64,000 nucleotides of DNA from Rhizobium sp. Pop5 (lineage in GTDB: Bacteria; Pseudomonadota; Alphaproteobacteria; Rhizobiales; Rhizobiaceae). The DNA is taken from contig NZ_CP099399.1 of assembly GCF_024721175.1 (NCBI RefSeq), forward strand, positions 2,666,001-2,730,000, given 5' to 3'. Positions 1 through 9,976 of this stretch are shown here, in pieces. Below the pieces are notes generated by a model, which saw only the letters and a program-made list of their open reading frames with translations, searched no databases and was not told where the DNA came from. Positions within the stretch are counted from its first letter, which is position 1. Every line of letters begins with the position of its first letter. Both the position numbers and the translations under genes were made by a program.

Positions 1-1350
1 TTCCTTCTTGGCGATGCGCGCTTCGCGCTCACCCTTCTGCACCATGTGCACGATGCGGCGGAATTCCGAGATCGAAATGCCGGTTTCGGTCGCCAGATTC
101 TGGATCTCCTGGCGGATATCGCGGATCGTCGTGTTTTCGCCCTTGGCGAATTCCTTCCAGCCGCGCGCGGCCAGATTGCCGATCGACTTCATCCAGTTCG
201 GATCGAGCTCGGCGCCCTGGTACTGCTCCAGGAAACTATCGCGCTTGACGCCATAGGATTCGGCCAGACGCAGCAGGCGGCCCTCGTTGGAAACGAGGCG
301 CTTGTTGATGTCGTAGAGCTGCTCGACCAGGGCGTCGATGCGGTTCTGGTTGAGCGACAGCGACTTGACGGCCTTGATGAGCTCGTCCTTGAGTTCCTTG
401 TAACGGCGCTCCTGGGCGGTGGACAGCGTGCCGGATGCCGACAGGCGCTGCTCGACCTGCTGGTCCTGCAGCTTGCGCAGCTTCTTGTAGGTCTCGGCGA
501 TCGTATCCAGCGTCTCCATCACCTGCGGGCGAAGCTCGGCTTCCATTGCCGCCAGCGAAAGGTTGGATTCGTCCTCGTCCTCTTCCTCCTCCTCGGGAGG
601 CATGCTTTCGCCGCCGACATCGGTGATGTCGTCGTCGCCGGAACGGGCGCGCCGGGTCTTTTCCTTTTCCTCGGCGGCCTTGCGGTCGGCCTCGATCTTC
701 TCGGGGCTCTGGAACTGCGGGGCAGCCTTGGCTTCAGGACCGGAATAAGTCGTTTCGAGATCGATGATCTCGCGCAGCAGCGTCGTGCCTTCGTTGAGTT
801 CGTCGCGCCAGATGATCAGCGCCTGGAAGGTCAGCGGGCTCTCGCAGAGGCCCGCGATCATCGTTTCGCGGCCGGCCTCGATGCGCTTGGCGATCGCGAT
901 TTCGCCCTCGCGAGAGAGAAGCTCCACCGAGCCCATCTCGCGCAGATACATGCGAACGGGATCGTCGGTACGGTCGGTCGGTTCTTTCTTCTTGGCGGTC
1001 GCAAGCGCAGTGCCGCTCGAAGGCGCGAGTTCGCCGCCTTCGCTTTCCTCGTCGCCGCCGGCGTCGTCGTCATCGCCGCCGCCAGAAGCACCGGCTTCCT
1101 CGGCTTCTTCGTCTTCGATGACGTTGATGCCCATGTCCGAAAGCATCGACATCGTGTCTTCGATCTGCTCGGACGTCACTTCCTCGGACGGCAGGACGGC
1201 GTTGAGCTCGTCCATCGTCACATAGCCGCGCTTCTTGGCGGCCTTGATCATCTTCTTGACTGCGTCATCAGAAAGATCGAGAAGAGGGCCGTCGCTTGCG
1301 CCGTCGCGTTCGACTTCCGCGTCTTCGTTCTCTTTGACCTTGGTTGCCAT
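1..1350 (-). CDS. rpoD: RNA polymerase primary sigma factor RpoD (partial, N-terminal part)
   Basis: Primary (housekeeping) sigma factor that directs core RNA polymerase to most promoters. Translating the minus strand from the ATG at 1350 gives an open frame of 450 codons to the window edge, so the C-terminal end (most of region 2 and regions 3-4) is outside. It starts MATKVKENEDAEV. Region 1.1 is followed by an acidic, Asp/Glu/Gly-rich stretch, then region 1.2 (DPVRMYLREMGSVELLSREG) and the large non-conserved region with a DEEEE-type acidic run. The last residues seen, FRRIVHMVQKGEREARIAKK, are the conserved lead-in to region 2.1. This matches alphaproteobacterial RpoD/SigA. dnaG, usually its neighbour, lies 6 kb upstream on the same strand. 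Identification is firm; only the truncation limits it. Confidence 0.97.
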   Translation of the reverse strand, partial: MATKVKENEDAEVERDGASDGPLLDLSDDAVKKMIKAAKKRGYVTMDELNAVLPSEEVTSEQIEDTMSMLSDMGINVIEDEEAEEAGASGGGDDDDAGGDEESEGGELAPSSGTALATAKKKEPTDRTDDPVRMYLREMGSVELLSREGEIAIAKRIEAGRETMIAGLCESPLTFQALIIWRDELNEGTTLLREIIDLETTYSGPEAKAAPQFQSPEKIEADRKAAEEKEKTRRARSGDDDITDVGGESMPPEEEEEDEDESNLSLAAMEAELRPQVMETLDTIAETYKKLRKLQDQQVEQRLSASGTLSTAQERRYKELKDELIKAVKSLSLNQNRIDALVEQLYDINKRLVSNEGRLLRLAESYGVKRDSFLEQYQGAELDPNWMKSIGNLAARGWKEFAKGENTTIRDIRQEIQNLATETGISISEFRRIVHMVQKGEREARIAKKE

Positions 1351-1816
1351 TTATATCGTCGCCTTCCTGACGCTATCCAATCTCGCTACGGTGAATGGGC
1401 CGTCTCAGGGCCTGGCGCATCGCCCGCGCCGCCCCAGAATCACCTTTGCCCACCTAACGGGATGACATTTAAAGCCTGATTAACCACGATAGCCGGCACC
1501 GGACAGCAAAGCTTTCTTGCTTCAGGATTTCCGGCCATGGTTGCGCGATCCGCCTTGACCCAGTTCACCATCTCAACAAGTCGAACGGTGATTCCCACAT
1601 TTTTTGTTCTCGTCAAGCTTTTCCAGAAAAAAAGCTCACGAAATATCGGAAAAAGCCTTATCCACAGGCTTTGAACCGCGGCTGCGATTGCGAACCTTAT
1701 TTAAGAAGCGGCGAACAAAAGACAAGGGCAGCCAGGATTTTGGCCGCCGTCACAGTTGTTTCGGCCGTTTTTCAGTTGTGCCGGCGGTATATTCGCCTCT
1801 TTCACGCAAATATTAT
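1351..1816. other. Intergenic region upstream of rpoD
   Basis: 466 bp with no convincing gene. It should hold the rpoD promoter (minus strand). A CTTGAC hexamer reads on the minus strand at 1617-1612, but I see no good -10 at 17 nt, so I do not call it. An exact DnaA-box sequence lies at 1658-1666. ORFs running into this gap are antisense shadows of rpoD or the GFA gene. Confidence 0.6.
1658..1666 (+). promoter_or_regulatory. Exact DnaA-box match
   Basis: TTATCCACA is identical to the strong DnaA-box consensus. It sits about 310 bp upstream of the rpoD start codon. One 9-mer match could be chance in 64 kb (roughly a one-in-three event at this GC content), but its place in the rpoD upstream region makes it worth recording. 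Confidence 0.35.
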
Positions 1817-2164
1817 CTAAAGCGCCGCCCCATCATAGGGCTTCACCGTCAGCGAGCCGAGATCGATCGCGGGAATGCAGCGCAGATTGATCGCAGCCAT
1901 CGCCGCACCGTTCGGGGCAACACCCTCGCCGAACGGCATGATGCCGCAATTGGCGCAGAAATGATGCCGGATGACATGCCTGTTGAAAGTATAGGTCGAG
2001 ATATTCTCTTCCGGCGTCTTCAGCACCAGCTTCTCGCGCGGTGCGAAGGCGAGAAGCCCGCCCCGCCGGCGGCAGAGCGAACAGTTGCAGTCGAGCGCCT
2101 CGGTAAATTCGCCGTCGACCTCGAAAGCAATGTTGCCGCAATGGCAGCTTCCTTCATAGAGCAT
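1817..2164 (-). CDS. GFA/CENP-V family zinc protein
   Basis: 115-aa protein of the GFA fold, whose founding member was described as a glutathione-dependent formaldehyde-activating enzyme. Most small members have no proven substrate. The zinc ligands are visible in order: CHCG at residues 7-10, CNCSLC at about 26-31 and CANCG at about 70-74. The length fits a single-domain member. The gene lies 9 bp downstream of tdh on the same strand and is probably co-transcribed with kbl-tdh, although a link to threonine breakdown is only inference. Start MLYEGSCHCG is typical for the family. Confidence 0.85.
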   Translation of the reverse strand: MLYEGSCHCGNIAFEVDGEFTEALDCNCSLCRRRGGLLAFAPREKLVLKTPEENISTYTFNRHVIRHHFCANCGIMPFGEGVAPNGAAMAAINLRCIPAIDLGSLTVKPYDGAAL

Positions 2165-2173
2165 GTCGTCCCC

Positions 2174-3211
2174 TCACATCCAATCCATGACCACTTTGCC
2201 TGAGTTGCCCGACCGCATCGCCTCGAAGCCGCCGCGGAAATCGTCGATCTTGATGCGGTGGGTAATGATGGGCGAAAGATCGAGGCCGCCTTGGACGAAG
2301 GCGATCATCTTGTACCAGGTCTCGAACATCTCGCGGCCGTAAATGCCCTTGAGATTGAGCATCTTGAAGATCACCTTGTTCCAGTCGATCTCGAAACCAG
2401 CCGGCGCAATGCCGAGAATGGCAATCTTGCCGCCATTGTTCATCTTGTCGATCATGTCGCGGAAGGCCGGTGCCGCACCCGACATTTCGAGCCCGACATC
2501 GAAACCCTCCGTCATGCCGATCGCCTTCATCACGTCGGCAAGGTTTTCCTTGGAGGCATCGACCACGTGATCGATGCCGAGCTTGCGCGCCAGTTCTAGC
2601 CGGTGCGGATTGATATCGGTGATGACGACTTTGCGGGCACCCGATCGCTTGGCGACGAGCGCTCCCATGATGCCGATCGGCCCGGCGCCGGTGACGAGCA
2701 CGTCCTCGCCGACGAGATCGAAGGAGAGCGCGGTGTGCACCGCATTGCCGAAAGGATCGAAGATCGCCGCGATCTCGTCTGAAATATCATCCGGGATCGG
2801 CACCACATTGCTTTCGGGAATGCAGACGAACTCGCCGAAGGAACCCGGCCGGTTGACGCCGACGCCGAGCGTGTTGCGGCAGAGATGCCCCCTGCCCGCC
2901 CGGCAGTTGCGGCACTTGCCGCAGACGATATGCCCTTCGCCGGAGACCCGCTCGCCGACGTGGTAGCGGGTGACCGCCGAACCGATCTCGGCGATCTCGC
3001 CTGAGAATTCATGGCCGACGACCATCGGCACCGGAATGGTCTTCTGCGCCCACTGGTCCCAGTTCCAGATATGCACGTCGGTGCCGCAGATCGCCGATTT
3101 CTTCACCCGGATCAGCACATCGTTCGGCCCCGCCTCCGGCACCGGCACATTCTCCATCCAAAGCCCGACTTCCGGCTTCGACTTGACCAGCGCCTTCATC
3201 ATGTTCGACAT
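2174..3211 (-). CDS. tdh: L-threonine 3-dehydrogenase
   Basis: Oxidises L-threonine to 2-amino-3-ketobutyrate with NAD+, the first step of threonine-to-glycine conversion. It is a zinc-dependent medium-chain dehydrogenase of 345 aa from [12 protein letters not shown]; an in-frame ATG four codons upstream (3223) is less likely. The catalytic zinc region reads [11 protein letters not shown] and GHEFSGEI, the structural zinc site is [15 protein letters not shown], and the Rossmann motif is [13 protein letters not shown]. It lies downstream of kbl, whose product acts next, so the two form a catabolic operon. About 200 bp containing a RIME-like palindrome separates them. Identity is close to textbook. 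Confidence 0.96.
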   Translation of the reverse strand: MSNMMKALVKSKPEVGLWMENVPVPEAGPNDVLIRVKKSAICGTDVHIWNWDQWAQKTIPVPMVVGHEFSGEIAEIGSAVTRYHVGERVSGEGHIVCGKCRNCRAGRGHLCRNTLGVGVNRPGSFGEFVCIPESNVVPIPDDISDEIAAIFDPFGNAVHTALSFDLVGEDVLVTGAGPIGIMGALVAKRSGARKVVITDINPHRLELARKLGIDHVVDASKENLADVMKAIGMTEGFDVGLEMSGAAPAFRDMIDKMNNGGKIAILGIAPAGFEIDWNKVIFKMLNLKGIYGREMFETWYKMIAFVQGGLDLSPIITHRIKIDDFRGGFEAMRSGNSGKVVMDWM

Positions 3212-3250
3212 ATCTGTTCCCACCGTTTCTTGACGCCAGCTTCGCTATTC

Positions 3251-3416
3251 CCTCTTCTCCCCAGCGGGGAGAAGGTGCCCGTTAGGGCGGATGAGGGGGC
3301 GGCACGGCAGGCCATCAAATCCAATATTATTTCTAGCCAAACGTACGATCGTCGCTTCGCTCCGCCCCCTCATCCGACCCTTCGGGCCACCTTCTCCCCG
3401 CTGGGGAGAAGAGGGA
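3251..3416. repeat. RIME-like palindromic intergenic element
   Basis: Two inverted arms (about 3251-3301 and 3363-3416) share the words CTTCTCCCC, GGGGAGAAG and a CCCCCTCATCCG / CGGATGAGGGGG end. The core of each arm, CTCCCCgctGGGGAG, is itself palindromic. This is the layout of rhizobial RIME-type intergenic elements. It fills the kbl-tdh spacer. A related copy lies at 19319-19472 and a degenerate one at 48467-48497. Confidence 0.8.
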
Positions 3417-3427
3417 GCAAACCTCAC

Positions 3428-4615
3428 TCAAATCACACCCAACTCCCGACCTGCCTCGGCAAAAGCCGCAATCGCCCGCTCCACATCCGCTTTCGAATGC
3501 GCCGCCGACATCTGCGTGCGGATGCGGGCCTGGCCCTTCGGCACGACGGGGAAGGAGAAGCCGATCACATAGATCCCCTTCTTCAGCATCAGCCCCGCCA
3601 TATCCTGCGCGAGCTTAGCATCGCCCAGCATGACGGGAATGATCGGATGGCCTTCGCCGGCAAGCGTGAAGCCGAGCTTGGTCATCTCGCGGCGGAAGAG
3701 ATCGGCATTGTCGGAAAGGCGCTTGCGCAAGGCGTCGCCATTTTCGATCAGGTCGAACACTTTGAGCGAGGCGGCGGCAATGACCGGCGCCAGCGTGTTC
3801 GAAAACAGATAGGGCCGCGAGCGCTGCCGCAGCCATTCGACAGTCTCGGTCCTGGCAGAGGTATAGCCGCCGGAAGCGCCACCGAGCGCCTTGCCGAGCG
3901 TGCCGGTGATGATATCGATCCGCCCCTCGACACCGCAATGTTCCGGAGAGCCGCGGCCGTTCCTGCCGACGAAACCCACCGCATGGCTGTCATCGACCAT
4001 GACCATCGCGCCATATTTCTCGGCGAGATCGCAGACGCCACCCAAATTGGCGATGATGCCGTCCATCGAGAAGACGCCATCGGTGGCGATCAGCTTGAAA
4101 CGGCTACCCTCGGCCTTTTTCAGCTCCTCCTCAAGCGCCGCCATGTCATTGTTGGCATAGCGGAAACGCTTGGCCTTGGAGAGACGCACGCCATCGATGA
4201 TCGAGGCATGGTTCAGCGCGTCGGAAATAATCGCATCCTCTTCGCCGAGCAGCGTCTCGAACAGGCCGCCATTGGCATCGAAGCAGGAGGAATAGAGGAT
4301 CGTGTCTTCCATGCCGAGGAAGGAGGAGATGCGCGCTTCGAGCTGCTTATGCTCTTCCTGCGTGCCGCAGATGAAGCGCACCGAGGCCATGCCGTAGCCA
4401 TAGCGGTCAAGCGCTTGTCTGCCGGCCTCGGCCAGTTCCTCGTTATCGGCGAGGCCGAGATAGTTGTTGGCGCAGAAATTCAGCACGCGTTCACCGGAGG
4501 CAATGGCGATTTCGCCGGCCTGCTTCGACGTGATGACGCGTTCGGACTTATAGAGGCCGGCGTCCTTCAGCGCAGCCAGTTCGCTGCGGAGGTGCGAGAG
4601 GAAATTCGAGGTCAT
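3428..4615 (-). CDS. kbl: Glycine C-acetyltransferase (2-amino-3-ketobutyrate CoA ligase)
   Basis: PLP enzyme that splits 2-amino-3-ketobutyrate with CoA into glycine and acetyl-CoA, completing threonine breakdown after Tdh. The 395-aa length is standard for the family. Visible motifs are [11 protein letters not shown] near the N-terminus, the glycine-rich [10 protein letters not shown] segment, [12 protein letters not shown] (cofactor aspartate) and the PLP lysine in [10 protein letters not shown]. It is the first gene of a kbl-tdh pair on the minus strand. The minus-strand sequence GAAGGGCCCTCA before the ATG supplies a ribosome-binding site. In enteric bacteria this operon is Lrp-controlled; nothing in the short upstream gap proves that here. 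Confidence 0.96.
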   Translation of the reverse strand: MTSNFLSHLRSELAALKDAGLYKSERVITSKQAGEIAIASGERVLNFCANNYLGLADNEELAEAGRQALDRYGYGMASVRFICGTQEEHKQLEARISSFLGMEDTILYSSCFDANGGLFETLLGEEDAIISDALNHASIIDGVRLSKAKRFRYANNDMAALEEELKKAEGSRFKLIATDGVFSMDGIIANLGGVCDLAEKYGAMVMVDDSHAVGFVGRNGRGSPEHCGVEGRIDIITGTLGKALGGASGGYTSARTETVEWLRQRSRPYLFSNTLAPVIAAASLKVFDLIENGDALRKRLSDNADLFRREMTKLGFTLAGEGHPIIPVMLGDAKLAQDMAGLMLKKGIYVIGFSFPVVPKGQARIRTQMSAAHSKADVERAIAAFAEAGRELGVI

Positions 4616-4682
4616 TGAGGGCCCTTCTCTTGATGTTTCCCGTCTAAGCGTCGGTTAGCATATCGCCGCTTGCTTGTCTTGC

Positions 4683-5411
4683 TCAACGCTCGACCGAGAC
4701 AAGCAGAAAGGTCGGCCGATCGAGCTCTTCGGCCCATTCGGGATGGCCGATCAGATCCTGCTCGCTCGGCGCCCATTCCTCAACATGACGAATGGCAAAA
4801 CCGGCAGAAACCAGCGTGTTGATTGTAGTACCCAGGCGGCGATGATATTTGACGACGCCCTTGGCCAGCCAATCCGTCGTCCGGCTTCCCTCGATGGCAT
4901 AGCTATCGAGCGGCCATATGCGCTGCCCATCGACATCCGTGCCCCAGCCGGCATGACGCGGGGCCATGAAGATCGGATGCTCGATCGTAAAGACGAAATG
5001 CGAACCGGGAACGAGCGCCCGGTAAACCGTGGCGACAAGCCGCTCGAAATTTTTGACATAGTGAAAAGCGAGCGAACTATGCGCGAAATCGAATGAGGCT
5101 TCGGGCAGTTCCAGCTCTTCGAGATCGCTGATCCGATAGGTGATCGCGTCATCTCGCGTATCCGCCCTCGCCCGGCCGATCATATTCTCCGATATGTCGA
5201 GGCCGAGGACACTTGCAGCCCCGACTGAGCGGGCGTAGCGGGCAAACCAGCCGAAACCGCAGCCGAGATCGACAACGCGTTTGCCTGTGAGGTCCGGCAA
5301 CTGGGTCCGGACCGCCGGCCATTCAGCCGCACCATCAAGCCCTTCGACGGAGCGGCGCATGGCGCTGTATCCGGCGAAAAATTCCGATTGGTCGTAGATA
5401 TTCTGGGCCAT
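4683..5411 (-). CDS. Class I SAM-dependent methyltransferase
   Basis: 242-aa methyltransferase of unknown substrate. Motif I is VVDLGCGFGWFARYA, followed by the acidic residue of motif II in VLGLDISENM. A methyltransferase-11-type core follows (FDFAHSSLAFHYVKN, LVPGSHFVFTIEHP), and the small C-terminal domain ends with FLLVSVER. I chose the ATG of MAQNIYDQ (5411), preceded by GAGGAG five bases upstream; the frame also offers a GTG two codons earlier. It may be a stand-alone gene, with 69 bp to recQ upstream and 67 bp to kbl downstream. The fold is certain; the substrate cannot be read from the sequence. Confidence 0.85.
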   Translation of the reverse strand: MAQNIYDQSEFFAGYSAMRRSVEGLDGAAEWPAVRTQLPDLTGKRVVDLGCGFGWFARYARSVGAASVLGLDISENMIGRARADTRDDAITYRISDLEELELPEASFDFAHSSLAFHYVKNFERLVATVYRALVPGSHFVFTIEHPIFMAPRHAGWGTDVDGQRIWPLDSYAIEGSRTTDWLAKGVVKYHRRLGTTINTLVSAGFAIRHVEEWAPSEQDLIGHPEWAEELDRPTFLLVSVER

Positions 5412-5480
5412 CGGCACTCCTCCTCGGAGGCAGCATCTATCATGCCTTTTCCGCCGATCTCAAGGATCGGCCAGGCCCGT

Positions 5481-7346
5481 TCAGCCGTCCTGCGCGAGGA
5501 TGATCTCCAGGAACGCATCACCGTAGCGTTCGAGCTTCGACTGCCCGACGCCCGATATGCCGAGCAGTTCCTTGCGGCTCCGCGGCCGCTCGGTGGCGAA
5601 GGCAATCAGCGTCGTATCGGGAAAGACGACATAGGGCGGCACGCCGAGCGATTTGGCGATCGCCATGCGCTCGGCCCTCAGCGCCTCGAAAAGGCTGCCG
5701 TCGGCGCCGGACAGGCCCGATTTGCGCTCGCCGCGCTCGGCCTTCTTGGTGCGCCGTTCCGAGGCCGGCCTGTCCTTGCGGAAGAAGACCTGCCGTTCGT
5801 GCCTGAAGACGGCGCGGGCCTCCGGCTCCAGCTTCAACGCACCATAGGCTTCATGATCGATGCGGATCAGCCCCATGGCGAGCAGTTGACGATAGACGGA
5901 TTGCCATGTGCGGGCCGGAATGTCCTTGCCGGCGCCGAAGACGGGCATATCCACATGGCCGAAACGCTCGGTCTTCTCGTTGACGTTGCCGACCAGCACA
6001 TCAATGACGTGGCCGGCGCCGAACCGCTCGCCGGTGCGGTAGACGGCGGCGAGCGCCTTGATCGCCGCTTCCGTGCCTTCCCAGGTCTCGACCGGTTTCA
6101 GGCAGGTGTCGCAATTGCCGCACTGGCCGGCATGCGCCTCGCCGAAGTGGGCAAGGATCGCCTGCCGGCGGCAGGAGGCGGTTTCACAGATCGCCAGCAA
6201 GGCATTGAGCTTGGCGCGCTCGACCCGCTTGATCTCGTCGGCGGCATTGCCCTCGTCGATCATCCGGCGGCGCTGGATGACGTCGGCCATGCCATAGGCC
6301 ATCCAGACCTCCGACGGCAGGCCGTCACGGCCGGCGCGCCCAGTCTCCTGATAATAGGCCTCCACCGAGCCCGGCAGGTCGAGATGGGCGACATAACGCA
6401 CGTTCGGCTTGTCGATGCCCATGCCGAAAGCGACGGTGGCGACCAGGCAGAGGTTCTCTTCTTTCAGGAAAGCATCCTGATTGGCATCTCGAAGCGCCCG
6501 GTCCATGCCGGCATGATAGGGCAGCGCACGGATGCCCTGCCCGTTCAGCCATTCGGCGGTATCCTCGACCTTGGCGCGCGACAGGCAATAGACGATGCCG
6601 CTGTCGTCCTTGTGGCCGGACAGGAAGCGCAGGAGCTGCTGTCTCGGCTGGTCGCGCTCGACGATTTCATAGGCGATGTTCGGCCGGTCGAAGCTGGTGG
6701 TGAAGATCTCGGCATCGTTGAGCCCCAGCCGCTCGACGATATCGTCGCGCGTATGCGGGTCGGCCGTCGCCGTCAGCGCCACGCGCGGTACGCCAGGATA
6801 TTGCTCGCCGAGCCGGCCGAGCTCGCGATATTCCGGCCGGAAATCGTGGCCCCATTGCGAGACGCAATGAGCCTCATCGATCGCAAACAGCGCGATCCTC
6901 TCGTTGGCGATCAGGTCGCGGAAACCATCGGTCAGGATGCGCTCGGGCGTGACATAGAGAAGGTCGAGCCGACCGGCCGAAAGTGCGCGGCGAACCTCGA
7001 CGAACTCCTCGCGCGACAGCGACGAATTGAGCGCCGCGGCGCGGATGCCGAGCTGCTTCATCGCTTCCACCTGATCGCGCATCAAAGCGATCAGCGGCGA
7101 AACGACGATGCCCACACCGTCGCGGCAGAGCGACGGGATCTGGAAACAAAGCGATTTGCCCGCTCCTGTCGGAAAGAGCACCACCGCATCGCCGCCTGAT
7201 ACCACGTGCTCGACGACCTGCTGCTGCTTGCCACGGAAGGAGGAATAGCCATAGACCTCCTTCAAGACATCGAGCGGCGCGCGGCGGGCCGAAAACAGCG
7301 CGTCGGAAGCGGAAAAGCCCGGTTCATTGCGTTCGCTGAGCGGCAT
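5481..7346 (-). CDS. recQ: ATP-dependent DNA helicase RecQ
   Basis: 3'-5' DNA helicase of recombination and fork repair, 621 aa. Order of parts: Walker A ([14 protein letters not shown], about residue 58), DEAH box followed by the RecQ aromatic loop ([18 protein letters not shown]), motif III TATAD, motif VI with GRAGRDG, the RQC zinc module (CETASCRR and CGNCDTC) with its winged helix, and a C-terminal HRDC domain (about 540-615, containing [14 protein letters not shown]). All RecQ parts are present. The start ATG shares one base with the dnaG stop codon (TGATG), so translation is probably coupled to primase. Confidence 0.97.
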   Translation of the reverse strand: MPLSERNEPGFSASDALFSARRAPLDVLKEVYGYSSFRGKQQQVVEHVVSGGDAVVLFPTGAGKSLCFQIPSLCRDGVGIVVSPLIALMRDQVEAMKQLGIRAAALNSSLSREEFVEVRRALSAGRLDLLYVTPERILTDGFRDLIANERIALFAIDEAHCVSQWGHDFRPEYRELGRLGEQYPGVPRVALTATADPHTRDDIVERLGLNDAEIFTTSFDRPNIAYEIVERDQPRQQLLRFLSGHKDDSGIVYCLSRAKVEDTAEWLNGQGIRALPYHAGMDRALRDANQDAFLKEENLCLVATVAFGMGIDKPNVRYVAHLDLPGSVEAYYQETGRAGRDGLPSEVWMAYGMADVIQRRRMIDEGNAADEIKRVERAKLNALLAICETASCRRQAILAHFGEAHAGQCGNCDTCLKPVETWEGTEAAIKALAAVYRTGERFGAGHVIDVLVGNVNEKTERFGHVDMPVFGAGKDIPARTWQSVYRQLLAMGLIRIDHEAYGALKLEPEARAVFRHERQVFFRKDRPASERRTKKAERGERKSGLSGADGSLFEALRAERMAIAKSLGVPPYVVFPDTTLIAFATERPRSRKELLGISGVGQSKLERYGDAFLEIILAQDG

Positions 7347-9340
7347 CAGTGGTTCGCGGCCCCTTTGACGCGGCCGGAAAGCACGCCGAAGCCGTCAATG
7401 ATCGCTTCCTGGTTTTCGAGGCGCACTCCTTCGAAATGCACTTCCTGCTGCGCCCGCATCAGCTGGGCTATTGCCTCGCCGTCTCCGGCTTCGGTCGCAA
7501 GCGCAATCTCGCGCTCCAGCTCGATCTTCTGCCGGCGCAAGGCCTTTGCCCGTTTGTGGAAGGCGAGCGCCTGGCGATACCCCTCGCGCGCATCCTCCAT
7601 CGCCGCCTCCTCGGTCGCTGTCCAGAGCCGGGCATTGCGCACCTGCTGGTCGAGGCTCTTGATCAGCGGGCCGAAGCCCTCGAATTCCAGCCGTTCGGTC
7701 AGATATTCCCGCGTCAGATGCGGACCGGCGACGACAGCGGCAGCCCCGAGCATCGCCGACCAGAGCCGCTGCAGCGGCTTGCTGTCATATTCGATCGCAG
7801 CAATTTCGTCGTAGTCGTCAATCATCAGCGAGGGATGGTTGACGATCGTCAGCGCCAGCACGCTTTCGCGCAGCGCCGTGTTGTCCTGATGGCCGCGCAC
7901 CAGGACGGAGCGTGCAAGCCGGTCTGAAATGACGTTCGGGCTTTTCGGACCTGCCTTGCCGGCATTGTCGCGGCCTGCCCGGCCGTTAAAGCCGCGCCGT
8001 TCGCCATTGCCGCGGTTCTGGAACTGCGGTTGGAAGAAGGCGTTCAGCCGGTCGCGAATATCCTGCTGGTAGTGACGGCGCACATTCTCGTCGGCGATGA
8101 CGGCGACGAGCTGCTTCAGCCGCGCCTCCAGTTCGGCGCGCGCCTCGGGCGTGTCGAACTTGCCGGTGTTGATCTCACGGTTCCAAAGCATCTCGGAGAG
8201 CGGTTTTGCCTGGCTCATCACCTTGTCGAAGGGCGCGCGCCCGTCGTCGCGCACGAGATCGTCGGGGTCCTTGCCGTCGGGCAGCAGCGCGAAACGGACG
8301 GAGCGGCCAGGCTTCAGATGCGGCAGCGCCAGTTCGGCGGCGCGATTAGCCGCACGGATGCCGGCGCCGTCGCCATCGAAGCAGAGCACCGGCTGCGGCA
8401 CCATCTTCCAGAGCAGTTCGAGCTGGTTTTCGGTAAGCGCCGTGCCGAGCGGCGCTACGGCGTTCTCGACGCCCGCCTGATAGAGCGCGATCACGTCCAT
8501 ATAGCCTTCGACGGCGATGATCGTGCCGGACGCGTTGTCGTCCTGGGAATCGCCGCGGCCCGGCCCCTGGATCGCGCGGCGCGCGCGGGCGAAATTGTAA
8601 AGGACGTTGCCCTTATGGAAGAGCTCGGTTTCGTTGGAGTTCAGATATTTCGCCGGCGCATCCGCCGACATGGCGCGCCCGCCGAAGGCGATCACCTTTT
8701 CCCGCGACGAGAGGATCGGAAACATGATGCGGTCGCGGAAGCGGTCATAGGACACAGGCACGTTTTCATGAACGACCAGTCCGCAGGCCTCGATCTGCTC
8801 CTTGGTGACGCCCTTGCCGGCAAGGAATTCCTTCAGCGCATTACGGCTGTCGGGCGCATAGCCGAGGCGGAAGGTTTCGATGGTGCGTCCCGTCAGCCCA
8901 CGGTCGCGCAGATAGGCGCGCGCTCTTGCCCCATTCGCCGTCTGCAGCTGATCCTGGAAGAAGCGCGTCGCCATTTCCATGACGTCGATCAGCGAGCCGC
9001 GCTCCTTCTCGCGCTTCTCCATGACAGGGTCGGCAAGCGGCATCGGCACGCCGGCCATGTCGGCGACCTGCTGCACGGCCTCGGGAAAGCTCAGGCCCTC
9101 CAGCTCGGTCAGGAAGCGGAAATGGTCGCCGGTGACGCCGCAACCGAAGCAGTGATAGCGGCCCTTCCGGTCCTCGCAGTGGAAGCTCGGGGATTTCTCG
9201 CCGTGAAACGGGCAGCAGGCCCAGTAGTCGCCGCGCGAAACATTGGTTTTGCGCTTGTCCCAGCTCACACGACGCGCAACCACGTTCGAAATCGGAACGC
9301 GATCGCGGATCTCATCGAGAAAGGTGTTGGAAAAGCGCAT
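7346..9340 (-). CDS. dnaG: DNA primase
   Basis: Makes RNA primers for chromosome replication. The 664-aa protein has an N-terminal CHC2 zinc ribbon ([14 protein letters not shown] and HCFGCG, about residues 42-67). A catalytic TOPRIM core follows with [16 protein letters not shown] and [14 protein letters not shown] carrying the Glu and DxD metal ligands. A C-terminal helicase-binding region completes it. A low-complexity Asn/Gly/Arg-rich linker sits near residues 440-465. The minus-strand sequence AAGAGGTATAA before the ATG supports the start. In many alphaproteobacteria rpoD follows dnaG directly; here recQ, a methyltransferase, kbl, tdh and a GFA gene lie between. Confidence 0.97.
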   Translation of the reverse strand: MRFSNTFLDEIRDRVPISNVVARRVSWDKRKTNVSRGDYWACCPFHGEKSPSFHCEDRKGRYHCFGCGVTGDHFRFLTELEGLSFPEAVQQVADMAGVPMPLADPVMEKREKERGSLIDVMEMATRFFQDQLQTANGARARAYLRDRGLTGRTIETFRLGYAPDSRNALKEFLAGKGVTKEQIEACGLVVHENVPVSYDRFRDRIMFPILSSREKVIAFGGRAMSADAPAKYLNSNETELFHKGNVLYNFARARRAIQGPGRGDSQDDNASGTIIAVEGYMDVIALYQAGVENAVAPLGTALTENQLELLWKMVPQPVLCFDGDGAGIRAANRAAELALPHLKPGRSVRFALLPDGKDPDDLVRDDGRAPFDKVMSQAKPLSEMLWNREINTGKFDTPEARAELEARLKQLVAVIADENVRRHYQQDIRDRLNAFFQPQFQNRGNGERRGFNGRAGRDNAGKAGPKSPNVISDRLARSVLVRGHQDNTALRESVLALTIVNHPSLMIDDYDEIAAIEYDSKPLQRLWSAMLGAAAVVAGPHLTREYLTERLEFEGFGPLIKSLDQQVRNARLWTATEEAAMEDAREGYRQALAFHKRAKALRRQKIELEREIALATEAGDGEAIAQLMRAQQEVHFEGVRLENQEAIIDGFGVLSGRVKGAANH

Positions 9341-9976
9341 TTATACCTCTTGGCCAAGCTCCATATAAGCTGCTTTGCCGCGCCATGCCACGAAACTCGT
9401 CGGGAAAACCCGCTATTCACAGGCAAGTGCACCCGCCGCCGGCAACGTCCATTATCCAATCAACAACACGTTATCGCCCCTGCGACAGGGGTGCGACATT
9501 ATTGTCCTCTGGGACCAGGAATTCCGTTTTCGCAAATGCTTCCGCAGGAGTCTCAACCTTGGGCACGGTTGAATTAAACCGTTTTAAAACAGGGGCTTGT
9601 CAAATCCGCCGATGGAGTATCTCCATCTTCCGGCCACTCGCCGAGGCTTCGTTTAAAAGCCCTCAAAACAGCCGTTTCCGGCAATCATTATTTTTTTGTA
9701 ATTTGAATACGCCGCCGCACCGCAATAGGTTCGATCTCAACAAAGCGATCCCCGAGCGAAGCACCATCCCTACCCCCGGCGCCGCTTCGCAAGGGTGCCT
9801 TTGCAAATACCCTCCGGCTTGGGCTTCGGCCCTGCGTGCCGGTGGAAGCAAAGAGCAAGAAGGCAGGAGCGCCCCCAGCTCCTGCCTTCTTAATTTCTGG
9901 CTTCCCTTGATACAATTTCCCTTTGAAATTAACTGATTATTGACAAAACCGTTGACAGGCGGCGCTTGCGTGAAAG
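9341..9976. other. Long divergent intergenic region between dnaG and an HTH gene
   Basis: 636 bp with no credible protein gene; the open frames here are low-quality in all registers. On the minus strand TTATAT (9385-9380) lies 40 nt before dnaG and may be its -10. A small hairpin CCCCTG-CGA-CAGGGG lies at about 9478-9492. The notable item is the perfect hairpin at 9857-9891. The flanking genes point away from each other, so neither should need a terminator here. Confidence 0.6.
9857..9891 (+). terminator. Perfect 14-bp stem-loop, orphan terminator of a possible small RNA
   Basis: The left arm AAGAAGGCAGGAGC and right arm GCTCCTGCCTTCTT are exact complements around a 7-nt loop (GCCCCCA). On the plus strand the right arm ends in a T-rich CTTCTTAATTTC tail, as in an intrinsic terminator. 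Just upstream, GGGC-TTCG-GCCC (about 9828-9837) is another stable hairpin. The arrangement suggests a small RNA ending near 9895; I cannot name a family. Confidence 0.5.

Noticed and set aside
46..1479. 477-codon plus-strand frame at the left edge
   Set aside because: Antisense shadow of rpoD, whose minus-strand translation has clear sigma-70 regions.
3251..3416. Palindromic repeats as a CRISPR array
   Set aside because: Only two inverted arms with no regular direct repeats or spacers; this is a RIME-like element.
3011..4618. 535-codon plus-strand frame
   Set aside because: Antisense to tdh's end and kbl; no motifs, and it crosses the RIME-like palindrome.
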